A stretch of DNA of 64,000 nucleotides from Allofournierella massiliensis (GTDB lineage Bacteria; Bacillota; Clostridia; Oscillospirales; Ruminococcaceae). The position numbers and the translations under genes are program-made. The DNA lies in NCBI RefSeq assembly GCF_021531255.1, contig NZ_JAFBIO010000001.1, positions 517,048-581,047 of the forward strand, given 5' to 3'. Of the stretch, positions 26,581-34,809 are shown in pieces (positions within the stretch are counted from its first letter, which is position 1; each line of letters opens with the position of its first letter). Under the pieces are notes generated by a model that was given only the letters and a program-made list of their open reading frames with translations, was not told the origin of the DNA and did no database searches.

Positions 26581-26982
26581 TTAGCAGGAAACTCTGTTAA
26601 ATTTTGCGATGCTGTAGACAAAGAGAAAAGAGAGTTCTATATCAGCGTTCGTTATGGCACTGGGAATATCGGGGCCGAAGCGTTCATTGGCATATTCCAC
26701 CCAGGAGAGGCAGTCCAGCCGTTCCCGTATTCCGAAAGTGATGGTCGTTCCACTGCTTCTGCCATGGGCGCGCTGATCCACTACAAGGGTATTCTGCCCA
26801 GACTCCCGCGCCAGCTTGTTGCCACCGCAGAAATCCCGCAGGGCGGTTCCACGGTAACCGTGAAACTGGATCTGAAGCAGCGCTCCGTCCCGGACATGAT
26901 AGTACCGGGCTGCCAGCTTTGTTCCATCCTGGGCGGAGATGGTCACGGCTTCATGTCTGTCCTCCTATCAGTTATTAAACCG
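26581..26982 (-). pseudogene. Alpha/beta hydrolase N-terminal fragment
   Basis: About 107 codons match the start of a serine hydrolase of the YqkD/BAAT-like kind: IQFHGYRGTALRDFCGG, LVVDQRAHGRS and FGIRERLDCLSWVEYANERFGPDIP. Similarity stops at about 26662, before the nucleophile elbow, so no active site remains. The frame upstream of the in-frame GTG is open only to 26982. Dead remnant. Confidence 0.65.
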
Positions 26983-27022
26983 CTGCTTGTAAGCTGATGA
27001 GAGGCCTTCACTCAAATTAGGC

Positions 27023-27066
27023 TTGACAGCTGAATGGTGGAGCGATATAATTCCTAACATCATTAG
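27023..27066 (+). promoter_or_regulatory. marR promoter with operator
   Basis: Consensus TTGACA (27023-27028) and TATAAT (27046-27051) with 17-bp spacing. The palindromic CTAACATCATTAG (27054-27066) covers the expected start point, so a bound regulator would block initiation. Confidence 0.8.
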
Positions 27067-27082
27067 CAATCGAGGCGACTAT

Positions 27083-27505
27083 ATGTATTATGAAACGCTT
27101 GCGGATGAACTTCTGCATATCCGCACAAATCTACTTCGCGTACCCGCGCATCAAAAGTTGTCAAATATGCTTCGCGGGGAGTTGTTTGTTCTCAACTACC
27201 TGCACGACCATGACACCATCGTCCACCCGAAAGATCTCAGCGAGAATCTGTCTGTCAGTACAGCAAGAATCGCAAGCCTGCTTAAGCACATGGAGGAAAA
27301 GAATTTAATCGTTCGGGAGCCGGACTCAGAAGATTCCAGACAAATCATTGTACATCTGACATCAGATGGGGAACATGTCATCCAAAAATGCAAAGAGGAA
27401 GTTTTGTACTATCTTGCAAGGACATTGGAAAGCCTCGGTCCGGATGATGCGCGGGAATATATCAGAATCCAGAAAAAGATTTATTGCAACTATATCGAAA
27501 AATAA
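27083..27505 (+). CDS. MarR-family transcriptional regulator
   Basis: 140 residues with the usual winged helix: DLSENLSVSTARIASLLKHMEEKNLIVREPDSEDSRQIIVHLT holds the recognition helix and the wing. Start ATG at 27083 follows GAGG. The promoter is a consensus one overlapped by a palindrome that recurs before the next gene, so autoregulation and control of the HdeD-like/symporter pair are likely. A terminator separates it from them. Confidence 0.85.
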   Translation: MYYETLADELLHIRTNLLRVPAHQKLSNMLRGELFVLNYLHDHDTIVHPKDLSENLSVSTARIASLLKHMEEKNLIVREPDSEDSRQIIVHLTSDGEHVIQKCKEEVLYYLARTLESLGPDDAREYIRIQKKIYCNYIEK

Positions 27506-27509
27506 AAGG

Positions 27510-27537
27510 AAAAGCTATGGCACAGGCCATAGTTTTT
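27510..27537 (+). terminator. Terminator after marR
   Basis: Short stem GCTATGG/CCATAG(C) with a 6-nt loop, followed by TTTTT. Confidence 0.7.
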
Positions 27538-27551
27538 CTCAGCCTAATTAA

Positions 27552-27564
27552 CTAACATTATTAG
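27552..27564 (+). promoter_or_regulatory. Second MarR-type operator
   Basis: CTAACATTATTAG, the same palindrome as at 27054-27066 with one base changed in the centre, and followed by GCAA in both places. It lies 17 bp before the HdeD-like start codon, close to its SD. Confidence 0.65.
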
Positions 27565-27580
27565 CAAACAGAGGTGCGAT

Positions 27581-28219
27581 ATGAAAAGCAAGGAAGACGT
27601 TCAAACCATCATTAGACGCACTCCCATTTCCAGAGCGTTCAACATTGCCCACACTTCCACCGCAAATACAACGGTCGGTCGGGCTTATGCCCTCGTACTC
27701 ATTCTGTCGGGTGCAGCCTGCATCCTGATGACTCAAAAGGTTTACCACGCACTTCCGTTTATCCTGGGGATCGGCATGATGGTAATTGGCACGACTCATA
27801 CGATTTGCGGGCTTTGGGCAAAGGAATATCAGAGTAAGGAAACGAAGCTGACCGCAAACGGAATCGTATATGTTGCTTTGGGACTGGTGATCCTGGCCCA
27901 TCACGCGGATGCAGACTCCGTAATCAGCAGTATTTGGGGTGTTCTTGGCCTGATGAAGGGCTCTGAGGCGCTGAATGGAGCCCTGTTCCACGCCTCCAGA
28001 AAGGAACCCTTTGCGGCCTTAGGAATCCAGGCGATCATAGAATTGGCGCTGGGATTTTTGCTTTTGATCGACCCCTCCGCAGTTCAGCATCACGTATTGC
28101 TGTTAGGCCTGGAACTGGTGGCAGTGGGCTGGCAGACCCTGCGGGAATCAAAACAGTCAGAGCAAGAAGAATCACATCAAACGGCAGACGGGAAAGGAGT
28201 CATTCGTGAATCATTCTGA
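27581..28219 (+). CDS. HdeD-like (DUF308) membrane protein
   Basis: 212 residues with about five hydrophobic helices in the repeated pattern of HdeD/DUF308 proteins (ALVLILSGAACILM, LPFILGIGMMVIG, IIELALGFLLLI). E. coli HdeD is an acid-resistance membrane protein; the role in Firmicutes is not known. The charged C-terminal tail overlaps the symporter start by 14 nt, so the two are translated together. GAGG before the ATG. Confidence 0.75.
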   Translation: MKSKEDVQTIIRRTPISRAFNIAHTSTANTTVGRAYALVLILSGAACILMTQKVYHALPFILGIGMMVIGTTHTICGLWAKEYQSKETKLTANGIVYVALGLVILAHHADADSVISSIWGVLGLMKGSEALNGALFHASRKEPFAALGIQAIIELALGFLLLIDPSAVQHHVLLLGLELVAVGWQTLRESKQSEQEESHQTADGKGVIRESF

Positions 28220-29663
28220 AATCAGTGTGTGGGATTTGGTAATCATTGGCGTATATTTGATTACAATGATCAGTATCGGCGTCTATTGCATCAAGCGCGT
28301 CAAAAACAGCGGAGACTACTATGTCGCTGGCCGATCTTTCGGCCCCCTGGTACTCATGGCTACCGTGTGCGCCACCATCATTGGCGGCAGCGGCCTGATG
28401 GGCCGGGCGGGCGTCGCTTATTCCAGCGGCTTCAAGGCCATCATTACGGCAGTGCCGTATCTCCTGGGGATGCTGATCTTTTCCGGGATAGCCGGCAGAA
28501 TTTCCGATATCGGCATGAAGTACAACATCACGTCCATTCCGGAACTCTTTGAAATGCGCTTCGGCAAAACCGCCAAGCTGCTTCTGTCCCTAATGATTGC
28601 CTTCACCATGATGGGTACGGTAGCGTCCCAGGTGACGGCCACGGCCACCATCGTGAAGATGCTGGGCGGCCAAATCGGCCTGTCCTATGAGATCGGCGCC
28701 CTGATTGCCTGCGTGGTATTTATGCTCTATACGGCGACCTCCGGCCTGTACGGTGTGGTCTATACTGATGTGCTGCAGTTTTATATTTTGATTTTGTTTG
28801 TCTATATTCTGATTCCGGTGGCATCCCTTCTGAACGTGGGTGGTTTCTCCAACTTTACCGCCAATTTGGATCCCGGCCTGGTGCAGCCGTATGTCAACGG
28901 CAGCATTCTGGGCGATATTGTGACCTATCTGGTCTTTACCATGGCGGGTGCGGAGATGTGGCAGCGGGCTTTTGCGGCGAAGGACCGCAAATCCGCTAAG
29001 AAGGGCATGTTCCTTGGCACGGCTGTCTACGGTGTCACGATCTTCCTGGTGTTCTTCATGGGCATCATCGCGCACCAGATCATCGGCGATGATGTTCTGG
29101 CCCAGTACGGCTCCACGGATGCTGTAATCCCGGCACTGGCCATCAAGGTGCTGCCCATTGGTCTGACTGGTATCGCGCTGGCCGGCATGCTCTCCGTCAT
29201 TATGTCCACGGCGGACAGCTATCTGCTGGTTTCCGTACAGACCTGTGTCAGCGATATTGGCAAAACGATCTCTCCCGGAATGAGCGAGAAAACAGAGCTG
29301 CGGCTTTCCCGAATCTTTGCCGTGATTCTGCCCATTGGTGCCCTGGTGATCGCCCTTTATATCAAGAACGCCTACGCCACCTTGATGTTTGCCTGGTGCT
29401 TCTATGCCGCGGCGGCAGGCATTCCGGCCTTTGCCGCTCTGTTCTGGAAGAAAGCGACGAAGCAGGGAATCATCGCGGCAATGGTCAGCGGATTTACAGT
29501 TTGCATTGCATGGAAACTGCTGGGACAACCCTTTGGTCTGGGTGCAGCTGTGCCGGGCACCATCGCCTGCGCCATCGCACTGGTCACGGTGAGTCTTGCC
29601 ACGTATCAAAAGCACCCGGCACCGTTCTTGAGCGCCTCGGAGGATGTCCCCGTCGCCGAGTAA
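28206..29663 (+). CDS. Sodium:solute symporter family transporter
   Basis: 485 residues, about 13 hydrophobic helices. The start resembles SSS proteins: DLVIIGVYLITMISIGVY, then SGDYYVAGRSFGPLVL and the conserved GGSGLMGRAG helix; ATSGLYGVVYTDVLQF is the family signature. The substrate could be an amino acid, pantothenate-like acid or sugar acid; nothing decides it. The start is a GTG at 28206 with AAGGAG inside the HdeD-like gene. Likely co-regulated with the HdeD-like gene by the MarR protein. Confidence 0.88.
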   Translation: MNHSEISVWDLVIIGVYLITMISIGVYCIKRVKNSGDYYVAGRSFGPLVLMATVCATIIGGSGLMGRAGVAYSSGFKAIITAVPYLLGMLIFSGIAGRISDIGMKYNITSIPELFEMRFGKTAKLLLSLMIAFTMMGTVASQVTATATIVKMLGGQIGLSYEIGALIACVVFMLYTATSGLYGVVYTDVLQFYILILFVYILIPVASLLNVGGFSNFTANLDPGLVQPYVNGSILGDIVTYLVFTMAGAEMWQRAFAAKDRKSAKKGMFLGTAVYGVTIFLVFFMGIIAHQIIGDDVLAQYGSTDAVIPALAIKVLPIGLTGIALAGMLSVIMSTADSYLLVSVQTCVSDIGKTISPGMSEKTELRLSRIFAVILPIGALVIALYIKNAYATLMFAWCFYAAAAGIPAFAALFWKKATKQGIIAAMVSGFTVCIAWKLLGQPFGLGAAVPGTIACAIALVTVSLATYQKHPAPFLSASEDVPVAE

Positions 29664-29704
29664 TCATATCCGTTTGTTTCTACACATTGTCTGAAATTAG
29701 CTAA

Positions 29705-29747
29705 ATGACCCGTCAGCTATTGTGCTTCGCAATAGCTGACGGGTCAT
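29705..29747. repeat. Perfect 18-bp inverted repeat
   Basis: ATGACCCGTCAGCTATTG (29705-29722) is repeated as its exact complement at 29730-29747 with a 7-nt loop. There is no T run, so it is a poor intrinsic terminator. The rest of 29664-29862 shows no gene. Confidence 0.75.
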
Positions 29748-29862
29748 GGTCTATCTCTGTAGCTGTGAATGTGGGATTAGTCCAAACGTCATCCCGAAGC
29801 AAAAGCGTCTCAATGAAAAGTGGGCCGTCGCAATTTCACAGAGAAAAGTGTAAGTCTATGGT

Positions 29863-30441
29863 ATGGAATATCCCAACAGTTTTTTGGATATTACCTATCC
29901 GGATTCCAATACGGAAACAGAACGCCCCACGCTGTTCTATTTCCACGGCGGCGGATTCTTTGGCGGCAGCAAGAACATGGGCGACCCCATGGCTGCCAAC
30001 GAGGCAACGGCGCTGCTGGATGATCTCTGCGCACAGGGCTACAACATTGTCAATGTGGATTATGCGCTTGTTCCGGATTATCATTTTCCGGTTCCGCTGA
30101 TCCAGATAAATGATGCGATTCGCTTTATCGCAGAATATAAAGACGAGTATCATATCAACACGGACAACATCATTCTGATGGGAAGCTCCGCCGGAGCAAT
30201 TATGACTGCACAATACGGAACGGTCCTGTCCAATCCCGCATATGCGGCGCTTCTGAACATTGAGCCGGCGTTGAACCTGGAACAGGTTTCCGCGGTGGTC
30301 ATTGACGATGCCCCGATTGACTACGGAAATATGGTTCTGGGCTGCAAAATGCTGATCGGCAACTATGTCAAGGGTTCCATCTATCTGAATAAAGAGGAGC
30401 TGAACCGGTACGAGTGCATCCCGCACATGACCATGAGATAG
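29863..30441 (+). pseudogene. Alpha/beta hydrolase (esterase-like), truncated
   Basis: 192 codons. The oxyanion motif FHGGGF and the nucleophile motif GSSAGA (HSL-type esterases) are present. The sequence stops at CIPHMTMR, just before the part that carries the catalytic Asp and His, because DNA of an integrase fragment follows. Family similarity also extends a few codons upstream of the ATG (VYG) up to a TAA, so the 5' end is cut too. Probably inactive. Confidence 0.65.
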
Positions 30442-30491
30442 AGGTTACGCCTACATTTTATCACAAACCTCTTTCACAAAATCATATAGCT

Positions 30492-30818
30492 TTTTCCCTC
30501 TGGTTGTGCTATCCCCGTTCCGCATACGGTCACCTGAAGGCCTTGCTGGACTCCGCTGGCCTGCCCAGCATTCGGTTCCACGACCTTCGTCATACCTTCG
30601 CCACCCACGCCCTGTCCAGCGGCGTCGATGCCAAGACCCTGTCCGGAATTCTGGGCCACACCAAGGCGTCCTTCACACTGGACACCTACACCCACGTCAC
30701 TGGAGATATGCAGCAGAGGGCCGCCGATATCGTCGGCGGATTCATGACAGATTTCTTCGGAGAGGAGTTGAAACCATGGCAAAGCGCAGGAAACGGGGCA
30801 CCGGAAGCATCCACCTGA
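30492..30818 (+). pseudogene. Tyrosine integrase, C-terminal fragment
   Basis: About 108 codons match only the end of a tyrosine recombinase catalytic domain: [14 protein letters not shown] (His-x2-Arg), [16 protein letters not shown] (His and the nucleophile Tyr). The N-terminal half including the first catalytic Arg is missing. Its stop lies 43 nt inside the following complete integrase gene, the overlap expected of a former tandem integrase pair. Confidence 0.75.
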
Positions 30819-32212
30819 GAAAAGATGGCCGCTGGGAGGGCCGGTGTCTCATCGGCTACGACGAAAAAGGCCTTCCCAAAACTAAAAATGTTCTGGCTAA
30901 GACCAAGTCAGAATGTATTGAAAAATTGAAGGCACTACAGCAAACGCTGGCCGCACCCACTCCCAGTCAGGCCAAGCCCCGGATGACTGTCCGCGAATGG
31001 CTGGACTTCTGGTATCAGACCCACAAAAAGCCCACGCTTCGTCCCAACACCCAGATGTCCTATGAACAGCGAATCTACGGCCACATCATCCCGGCCCTGG
31101 GCAACATCCCGCTGGACAAACTGACGCAGAATGACCTGCAGCAGTTCTATACAAACCTCAAGCAAAGCGGCAGGCGGAAGGATGCGGACCGCTACGGCGA
31201 AGGGCTATCCGACCAAACAGTACGCGGCTGTCACAGTACCCTGCGTTCCGCACTGGCAAAGGCTGTGGAAGAAAAGCTGATCATCCGAAACCCCGCGGAC
31301 GGCTGCAGGCTTCCCTCCGCCAAGGCCAGGGAGATGCAGGTGCTAACCCCGGAGGAAATGCAGCGTCTCTTGATTCAAGCCAAAGAGGACGGCTGTTACG
31401 AGCTTCTCTTGCTGGAACTGTCCACCGGATTGCGGCGGGGCGAAATTCTAGCCCTGCAATGGGATGACCTGAACTTCAACACAGGGGCGCTCCGGGTGGA
31501 ACGGCAGGTCCATCGTGTAAAAGGAGAGCTTGTCGTCTCACAGCCCAAAACCCACAGTTCCAACCGGACGGTCATTCTTCCCTCCCCTGTCTTGAAAGTT
31601 CTGAAGGAATACCGTCAAACCGTGACCTCCCGCTGGATGTTCCCATCTCCTGTCATGGAGGATTCTCCTCTGGACCCAGCTTCCGTCCGCAAACGGCTCC
31701 AGACTGTGCTGGAACGGGCTGGATGCAAAAAGGTTCGTTTCCATGATCTCCGGCACACCTTCGCAACCACCGCTCTGGAACGCGGAATGGACACCAAGAC
31801 TCTCTCCACCATCATCGGCCACGTCTCCACCTCCACCACGCTGAACATCTACGCCCATGTGACAGATGAGATGCGGCGCACAGCGGCTGTGAAGATCGAC
31901 CGCGGTATCAGCAAAACAGAGCCGCAGAAAGCAAACGATAGCGCTGCACCCAGAAAGCCAGCCCCATCCACCTTCCAGCCGTACAAGGGCCAGCGACGCA
32001 AGCCAGGCACAGGCTGTGTCTCACAGGTCAACGACAAGCTCTGGGAGGGCCGCTACTCCCCTATCTGGCCCGACGGAAAAAAGCACCCGCGCAACGTCTA
32101 CGCCCACAGCAAAGAGGAGTGTGAGCGGTTACTGGCAGAGATGATACAAGAAGTGAAAACGGAGATTGCCGCCGAAAAGGAGCGGCTGAACCTCAGCAAA
32201 CAGGCAGGCTGA
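30776..32212 (+). CDS. Tyrosine-type site-specific integrase with DNA-binding domains at both ends
   Basis: 478 residues. N-terminal AP2-like arm-binding domain (about 7-58, [16 protein letters not shown]), SAM-like core-binding domain (about 70-170), catalytic domain with Arg220, Lys258, His323-x2-Arg326, His349 and nucleophile Tyr359. A C-terminal extension from about residue 407 repeats the N-terminal domain ([16 protein letters not shown], later KEECERLL against KSECIEKL). ATG at 30776 is preceded by GAGGAG. It ends about 160 bp from tRNA-Thr, its integration site, and should both insert and excise the island, perhaps needing an excisionase not seen here. Confidence 0.92.
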   Translation: MAKRRKRGTGSIHLRKDGRWEGRCLIGYDEKGLPKTKNVLAKTKSECIEKLKALQQTLAAPTPSQAKPRMTVREWLDFWYQTHKKPTLRPNTQMSYEQRIYGHIIPALGNIPLDKLTQNDLQQFYTNLKQSGRRKDADRYGEGLSDQTVRGCHSTLRSALAKAVEEKLIIRNPADGCRLPSAKAREMQVLTPEEMQRLLIQAKEDGCYELLLLELSTGLRRGEILALQWDDLNFNTGALRVERQVHRVKGELVVSQPKTHSSNRTVILPSPVLKVLKEYRQTVTSRWMFPSPVMEDSPLDPASVRKRLQTVLERAGCKKVRFHDLRHTFATTALERGMDTKTLSTIIGHVSTSTTLNIYAHVTDEMRRTAAVKIDRGISKTEPQKANDSAAPRKPAPSTFQPYKGQRRKPGTGCVSQVNDKLWEGRYSPIWPDGKKHPRNVYAHSKEECERLLAEMIQEVKTEIAAEKERLNLSKQAG

Positions 32213-32223
32213 CAAAAAAATCC

Positions 32224-32260
32224 CGGCCTCCGGAACAAACAATTCCGGAGGCCGTTTTTT
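32224..32260 (+). terminator. Integrase terminator
   Basis: A 12-bp stem (32224-32235 with 32243-32254) followed by TTTTTT. Confidence 0.88.
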
Positions 32261-32336
32261 TCTGTCTGTGGGCAGCGCTGTGGTCAAAAATAATCCACAA
32301 TTTTTAATTGCCCCTAAAAGTTGCAAAAAGTAAAGA

Positions 32337-32370
32337 AAAACAGCCTATTTCCGAAGAAATAAGCTGTTTT
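32337..32370 (-). terminator. tRNA terminator supplied by the island
   Basis: AAAACAGC...GCTGTTTT with inner ATTTC/GAAAT pairing lies just past the tRNA-Thr CCA end and now ends the tRNA-Asp/Thr transcript. Confidence 0.65.
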
Positions 32371-32371
32371 C

Positions 32372-32447
<76 letters not shown>

Positions 32448-32450
32448 GAA

Positions 32451-32527
32451 TGGCGACCCGGATCAGGCTCGAACTGACGACCTCTAGCGTGACAGGCTAG
32501 CGTTCTAACCAACTGAACTACCGGGCC
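32451..32527 (-). tRNA. tRNA-Asp (GTC)
   Basis: 77 nt; acceptor GGCCCGG with CCGGGTC, encoded CCA, anticodon loop CTGTCAC giving GTC. Cotranscribed with tRNA-Thr, 3 bp away. Confidence 0.97.
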
Positions 32528-32570
32528 TCATTTGTTTGGTTTGTTGTGAGTGTCACTCGCAACGCTGTTT

Positions 32571-32599
32571 ATTATACGGGATGGATCGCATTTTGTCAA
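32571..32599 (-). promoter_or_regulatory. Promoter of tRNA-Asp/tRNA-Thr
   Basis: Consensus TTGACA (32594-32599) and TATAAT (32571-32576), 17 bp apart, on the minus strand. Confidence 0.85.
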
Positions 32600-32654
32600 C
32601 AACTTTTTTAAATTTTTTCCAAAAAAGTTTTTTGTTTTTTCCGGCCCTTTCCTC

Positions 32655-32683
32655 TTGACAAAAGGCCTCTTTTTTTGTATCAT
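32655..32683 (+). promoter_or_regulatory. Promoter of tRNA-Trp
   Basis: TTGACA (32655-32660) and TATCAT (32678-32683), 17 bp apart. Confidence 0.8.
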
Positions 32684-32700
32684 ATGCAAGTAGCCTTTTT

Positions 32701-32776
32701 AGGGGTATAGCTCAGCTGGTAGAGCAGCGGTCTCCAAAACCGCGTGCCGAGGGTTCGAATCCTTCTGCCCCTGCCA
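32701..32776 (+). tRNA. tRNA-Trp (CCA)
   Basis: 76 nt; acceptor AGGGGTA with TGCCCCT, encoded CCA end, anticodon loop CTCCAAA giving CCA. Single-gene transcript with its own promoter and terminator. Confidence 0.97.
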
Positions 32777-32815
32777 AAAAGCCATGCGGTTCGCCGCATG
32801 GCTTCTTTTTTTCTG
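32777..32815. terminator. Bidirectional terminator between tRNA-Trp and the ger operon
   Basis: Stem AAGCCATGCGG with CCGCATGGCTT, tetraloop TTCG, T run on the plus side and A run on the other, so it can serve both directions. Confidence 0.88.
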
Positions 32816-32856
32816 CGGGTCTGCCCGGGTATCTTCCCGGGCGGGCCCTTTTGCGT

Positions 32857-33888
32857 TTATTCCCACAACAGCAGGCCGGCGCTTACCTGGCGGCTGTACA
32901 AATCCCGGCCCTCCCCGGCGGCCCGGTGGCTGTCGGCAAAGCCGAACCGCTGCCCAAAGCCGAACACATCCGCCCCCGGGGCCCAGGTCTGGCTTATCAG
33001 TTCTTCCAGCTCCTTCTGCACCTGGGCTTCCAGCTCCCCGGCCCGGCGCTCCTCCCCGGTCTTGAGCCGGACAAAGGCATCCAGGCTCAGGCTGAGGGAC
33101 CAATCCTTGCCCCCCTGGATCCGGTAGGTGATGAGGGCCGGTTCCAGCTGGATCCGGCTGCCGCCCTCCCCCTGCCAGACCACCGAGTGGGTCTGCCCGT
33201 CCAGAAGGGCCGCCAGGGCTGCCAGGTTGCCCTCCCAGAGCCGGGGCTCGGTATCCCCTTCCCGGTAGAAATCCAGCCCCTGGCAGGTGAGCAGGCCTTT
33301 TTCCCCTTCCCAGGCCAGCAGGGGCACCAGGGCAGGGCTACCCTGGCTGCTGAGCCGGTAGGCATAGGCCCGGTAGCTTCCCTCTTCCTCCAGCCGGGAA
33401 AGGCCCGCCGTCAGGGCCTGCCAGTCGGTATCCTCTTTTTCCAGCAGAGCGGCCTCGGCCTGGTACTCATACACCCGCAGGTTGCCGCAGCCCCGTTCCG
33501 GCTTTCGCCAGAAAGCCGAGGCCTGCCGGATTCCTTCCCGGCCGGCGTTCCCTTCCAGCAGCAGATACTCGCAGTGGCCGAAGTAGAATTTTCCTCCCGC
33601 CTGCTGCTGAATCTCTTCCAGCGCCTTGCCCTCGTCCTCTGCCCCGGCCGTGAACAGGCTCCACTTTTCCTCCGATTCCCCCGGGCCCACCGAGCGGCAG
33701 AGCAGCCCCAGCCGCACCGTCTCGCCGGGGGCCTCCAGCACGGCCTGAACAATCCAGGAATCCTTTTGTGAGACGTCCCGGCATCCGGCCAGGCTCAGGG
33801 CAAAAAGGGCCAGAAAAGCCGCCAGCAGGGCTTTCAGCCCGCCTTTTTTGTTTTGGGCCCCATGAGATACAATACCGCCGCCAGCCAT
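32857..33888 (-). CDS. gerAC: Spore germination lipoprotein, Ger(x)C family
   Basis: 343 residues. A signal peptide ending in the lipobox LAGC anchors it to the outer face of the inner spore membrane. It shows GerAC features: an FYFGHCEYLLLEGNAGREGI segment and the C-terminal domain with IQLEPALITYRI and QVQKELEELI. The third subunit of a germinant receptor, normally needed for the other two to work. The ATG at 33888 lies inside the 3' end of gerAB, giving an unusually long 55-nt overlap; no clear SD is seen, so translation is probably coupled. Confidence 0.82.
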   Translation of the reverse strand: MAGGGIVSHGAQNKKGGLKALLAAFLALFALSLAGCRDVSQKDSWIVQAVLEAPGETVRLGLLCRSVGPGESEEKWSLFTAGAEDEGKALEEIQQQAGGKFYFGHCEYLLLEGNAGREGIRQASAFWRKPERGCGNLRVYEYQAEAALLEKEDTDWQALTAGLSRLEEEGSYRAYAYRLSSQGSPALVPLLAWEGEKGLLTCQGLDFYREGDTEPRLWEGNLAALAALLDGQTHSVVWQGEGGSRIQLEPALITYRIQGGKDWSLSLSLDAFVRLKTGEERRAGELEAQVQKELEELISQTWAPGADVFGFGQRFGFADSHRAAGEGRDLYSRQVSAGLLLWE

Positions 33889-34808
33889 AAGAGCGCCTGT
33901 TCCCCTCCCCGCAGATAGTTTTCCGGGCTGCCGCTGTACAGGAAAGCCGAACCGGCCAGGGTCAGCCCGCCCGCCCACCAAAGGCAGGAGCCAGGCAGCC
34001 CCAGCCGGCGGCGCAGACGGGCCAGCCAAAGGGCCCCCAGCACCAGCCGGCTGTAAAAAAGCAGCAGCAAAACCGGCATATACAGAATATCGAACCGACG
34101 GAACACCGACAGAAGCCCCAGGCGGGCCGCGTCGAAGGCGCCTCCTTCCTCCTGCCAGATGAGGGCCGCCAATACCCACAACAGGCTCTGGGCCGCCCAT
34201 ATCGTGCCCAGGTACCGTCCGCTTTGGGCCAGAAAGCCGGGCCTGCGGCCCTCTTTTTCCGCCCAATAGAGCAGTTCCGGCAGAAAGAAGAGGGCGCTGC
34301 CCGCCGCACCCGCCAGGGCCCCGGCCTCAATAGGTTCGTCGGGCAGGTTGGTGATCCGGCACTGCCCCGCCAGGGAGAAAAGCACCAGCACCCCCTCCCC
34401 GGCCGCCAGCCAGAGGGCCACGCTGCCGGCCCGGTAGGCCGCCCTCTCCCCCCAATACACGCCCCAGCCGGCCGCCAGCAGGGCCAGAGCCCCAAAGATG
34501 AGCAGGTCGCTGTCCTCATCCGCATAGAGGGTATAAAAGCGCCAGCCCTCCTTTAAGGTGCGCATCAGGGCCAGCAGTACCGCGGCCCCGGCCAGGGCCC
34601 CATACAGCCGCCTGCCCCCCGGCCTGCGGCCGGACAGAAGGGCCAAAAGGCCCCAGAAACCCAGCAGGGCCAGGCCCAGGCCCCAGATCCTCTCCCGCAA
34701 AGGGTAGGCCGAAGCGGCCCCGTAGCCCCAGGAAAAAAAGACCTCGGCAAGGGAGGCCGCCAGCACCAGGGCCAGGGGGGAGGGTTGGTTTTGGGCTGCT
34801 TTCTCCAT
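33834..34808 (-). CDS. gerAB: Spore germination permease, GerAB family
   Basis: 324 residues, about ten hydrophobic helices of the APC/endospore germination family; B subunit of the receptor and the likely germinant-binding part. Conserved family motifs are weak, so recognition rests on its helices and its place between clear A and C subunits. It starts 1 bp after the gerAA stop with GGAGAAG inside gerAA. A little shorter than typical GerAB (about 360). Confidence 0.78.
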   Translation of the reverse strand: MEKAAQNQPSPLALVLAASLAEVFFSWGYGAASAYPLRERIWGLGLALLGFWGLLALLSGRRPGGRRLYGALAGAAVLLALMRTLKEGWRFYTLYADEDSDLLIFGALALLAAGWGVYWGERAAYRAGSVALWLAAGEGVLVLFSLAGQCRITNLPDEPIEAGALAGAAGSALFFLPELLYWAEKEGRRPGFLAQSGRYLGTIWAAQSLLWVLAALIWQEEGGAFDAARLGLLSVFRRFDILYMPVLLLLFYSRLVLGALWLARLRRRLGLPGSCLWWAGGLTLAGSAFLYSGSPENYLRGGEQALLWLAAVLYLMGPKTKKAG

Positions 34809-34809
34809 C

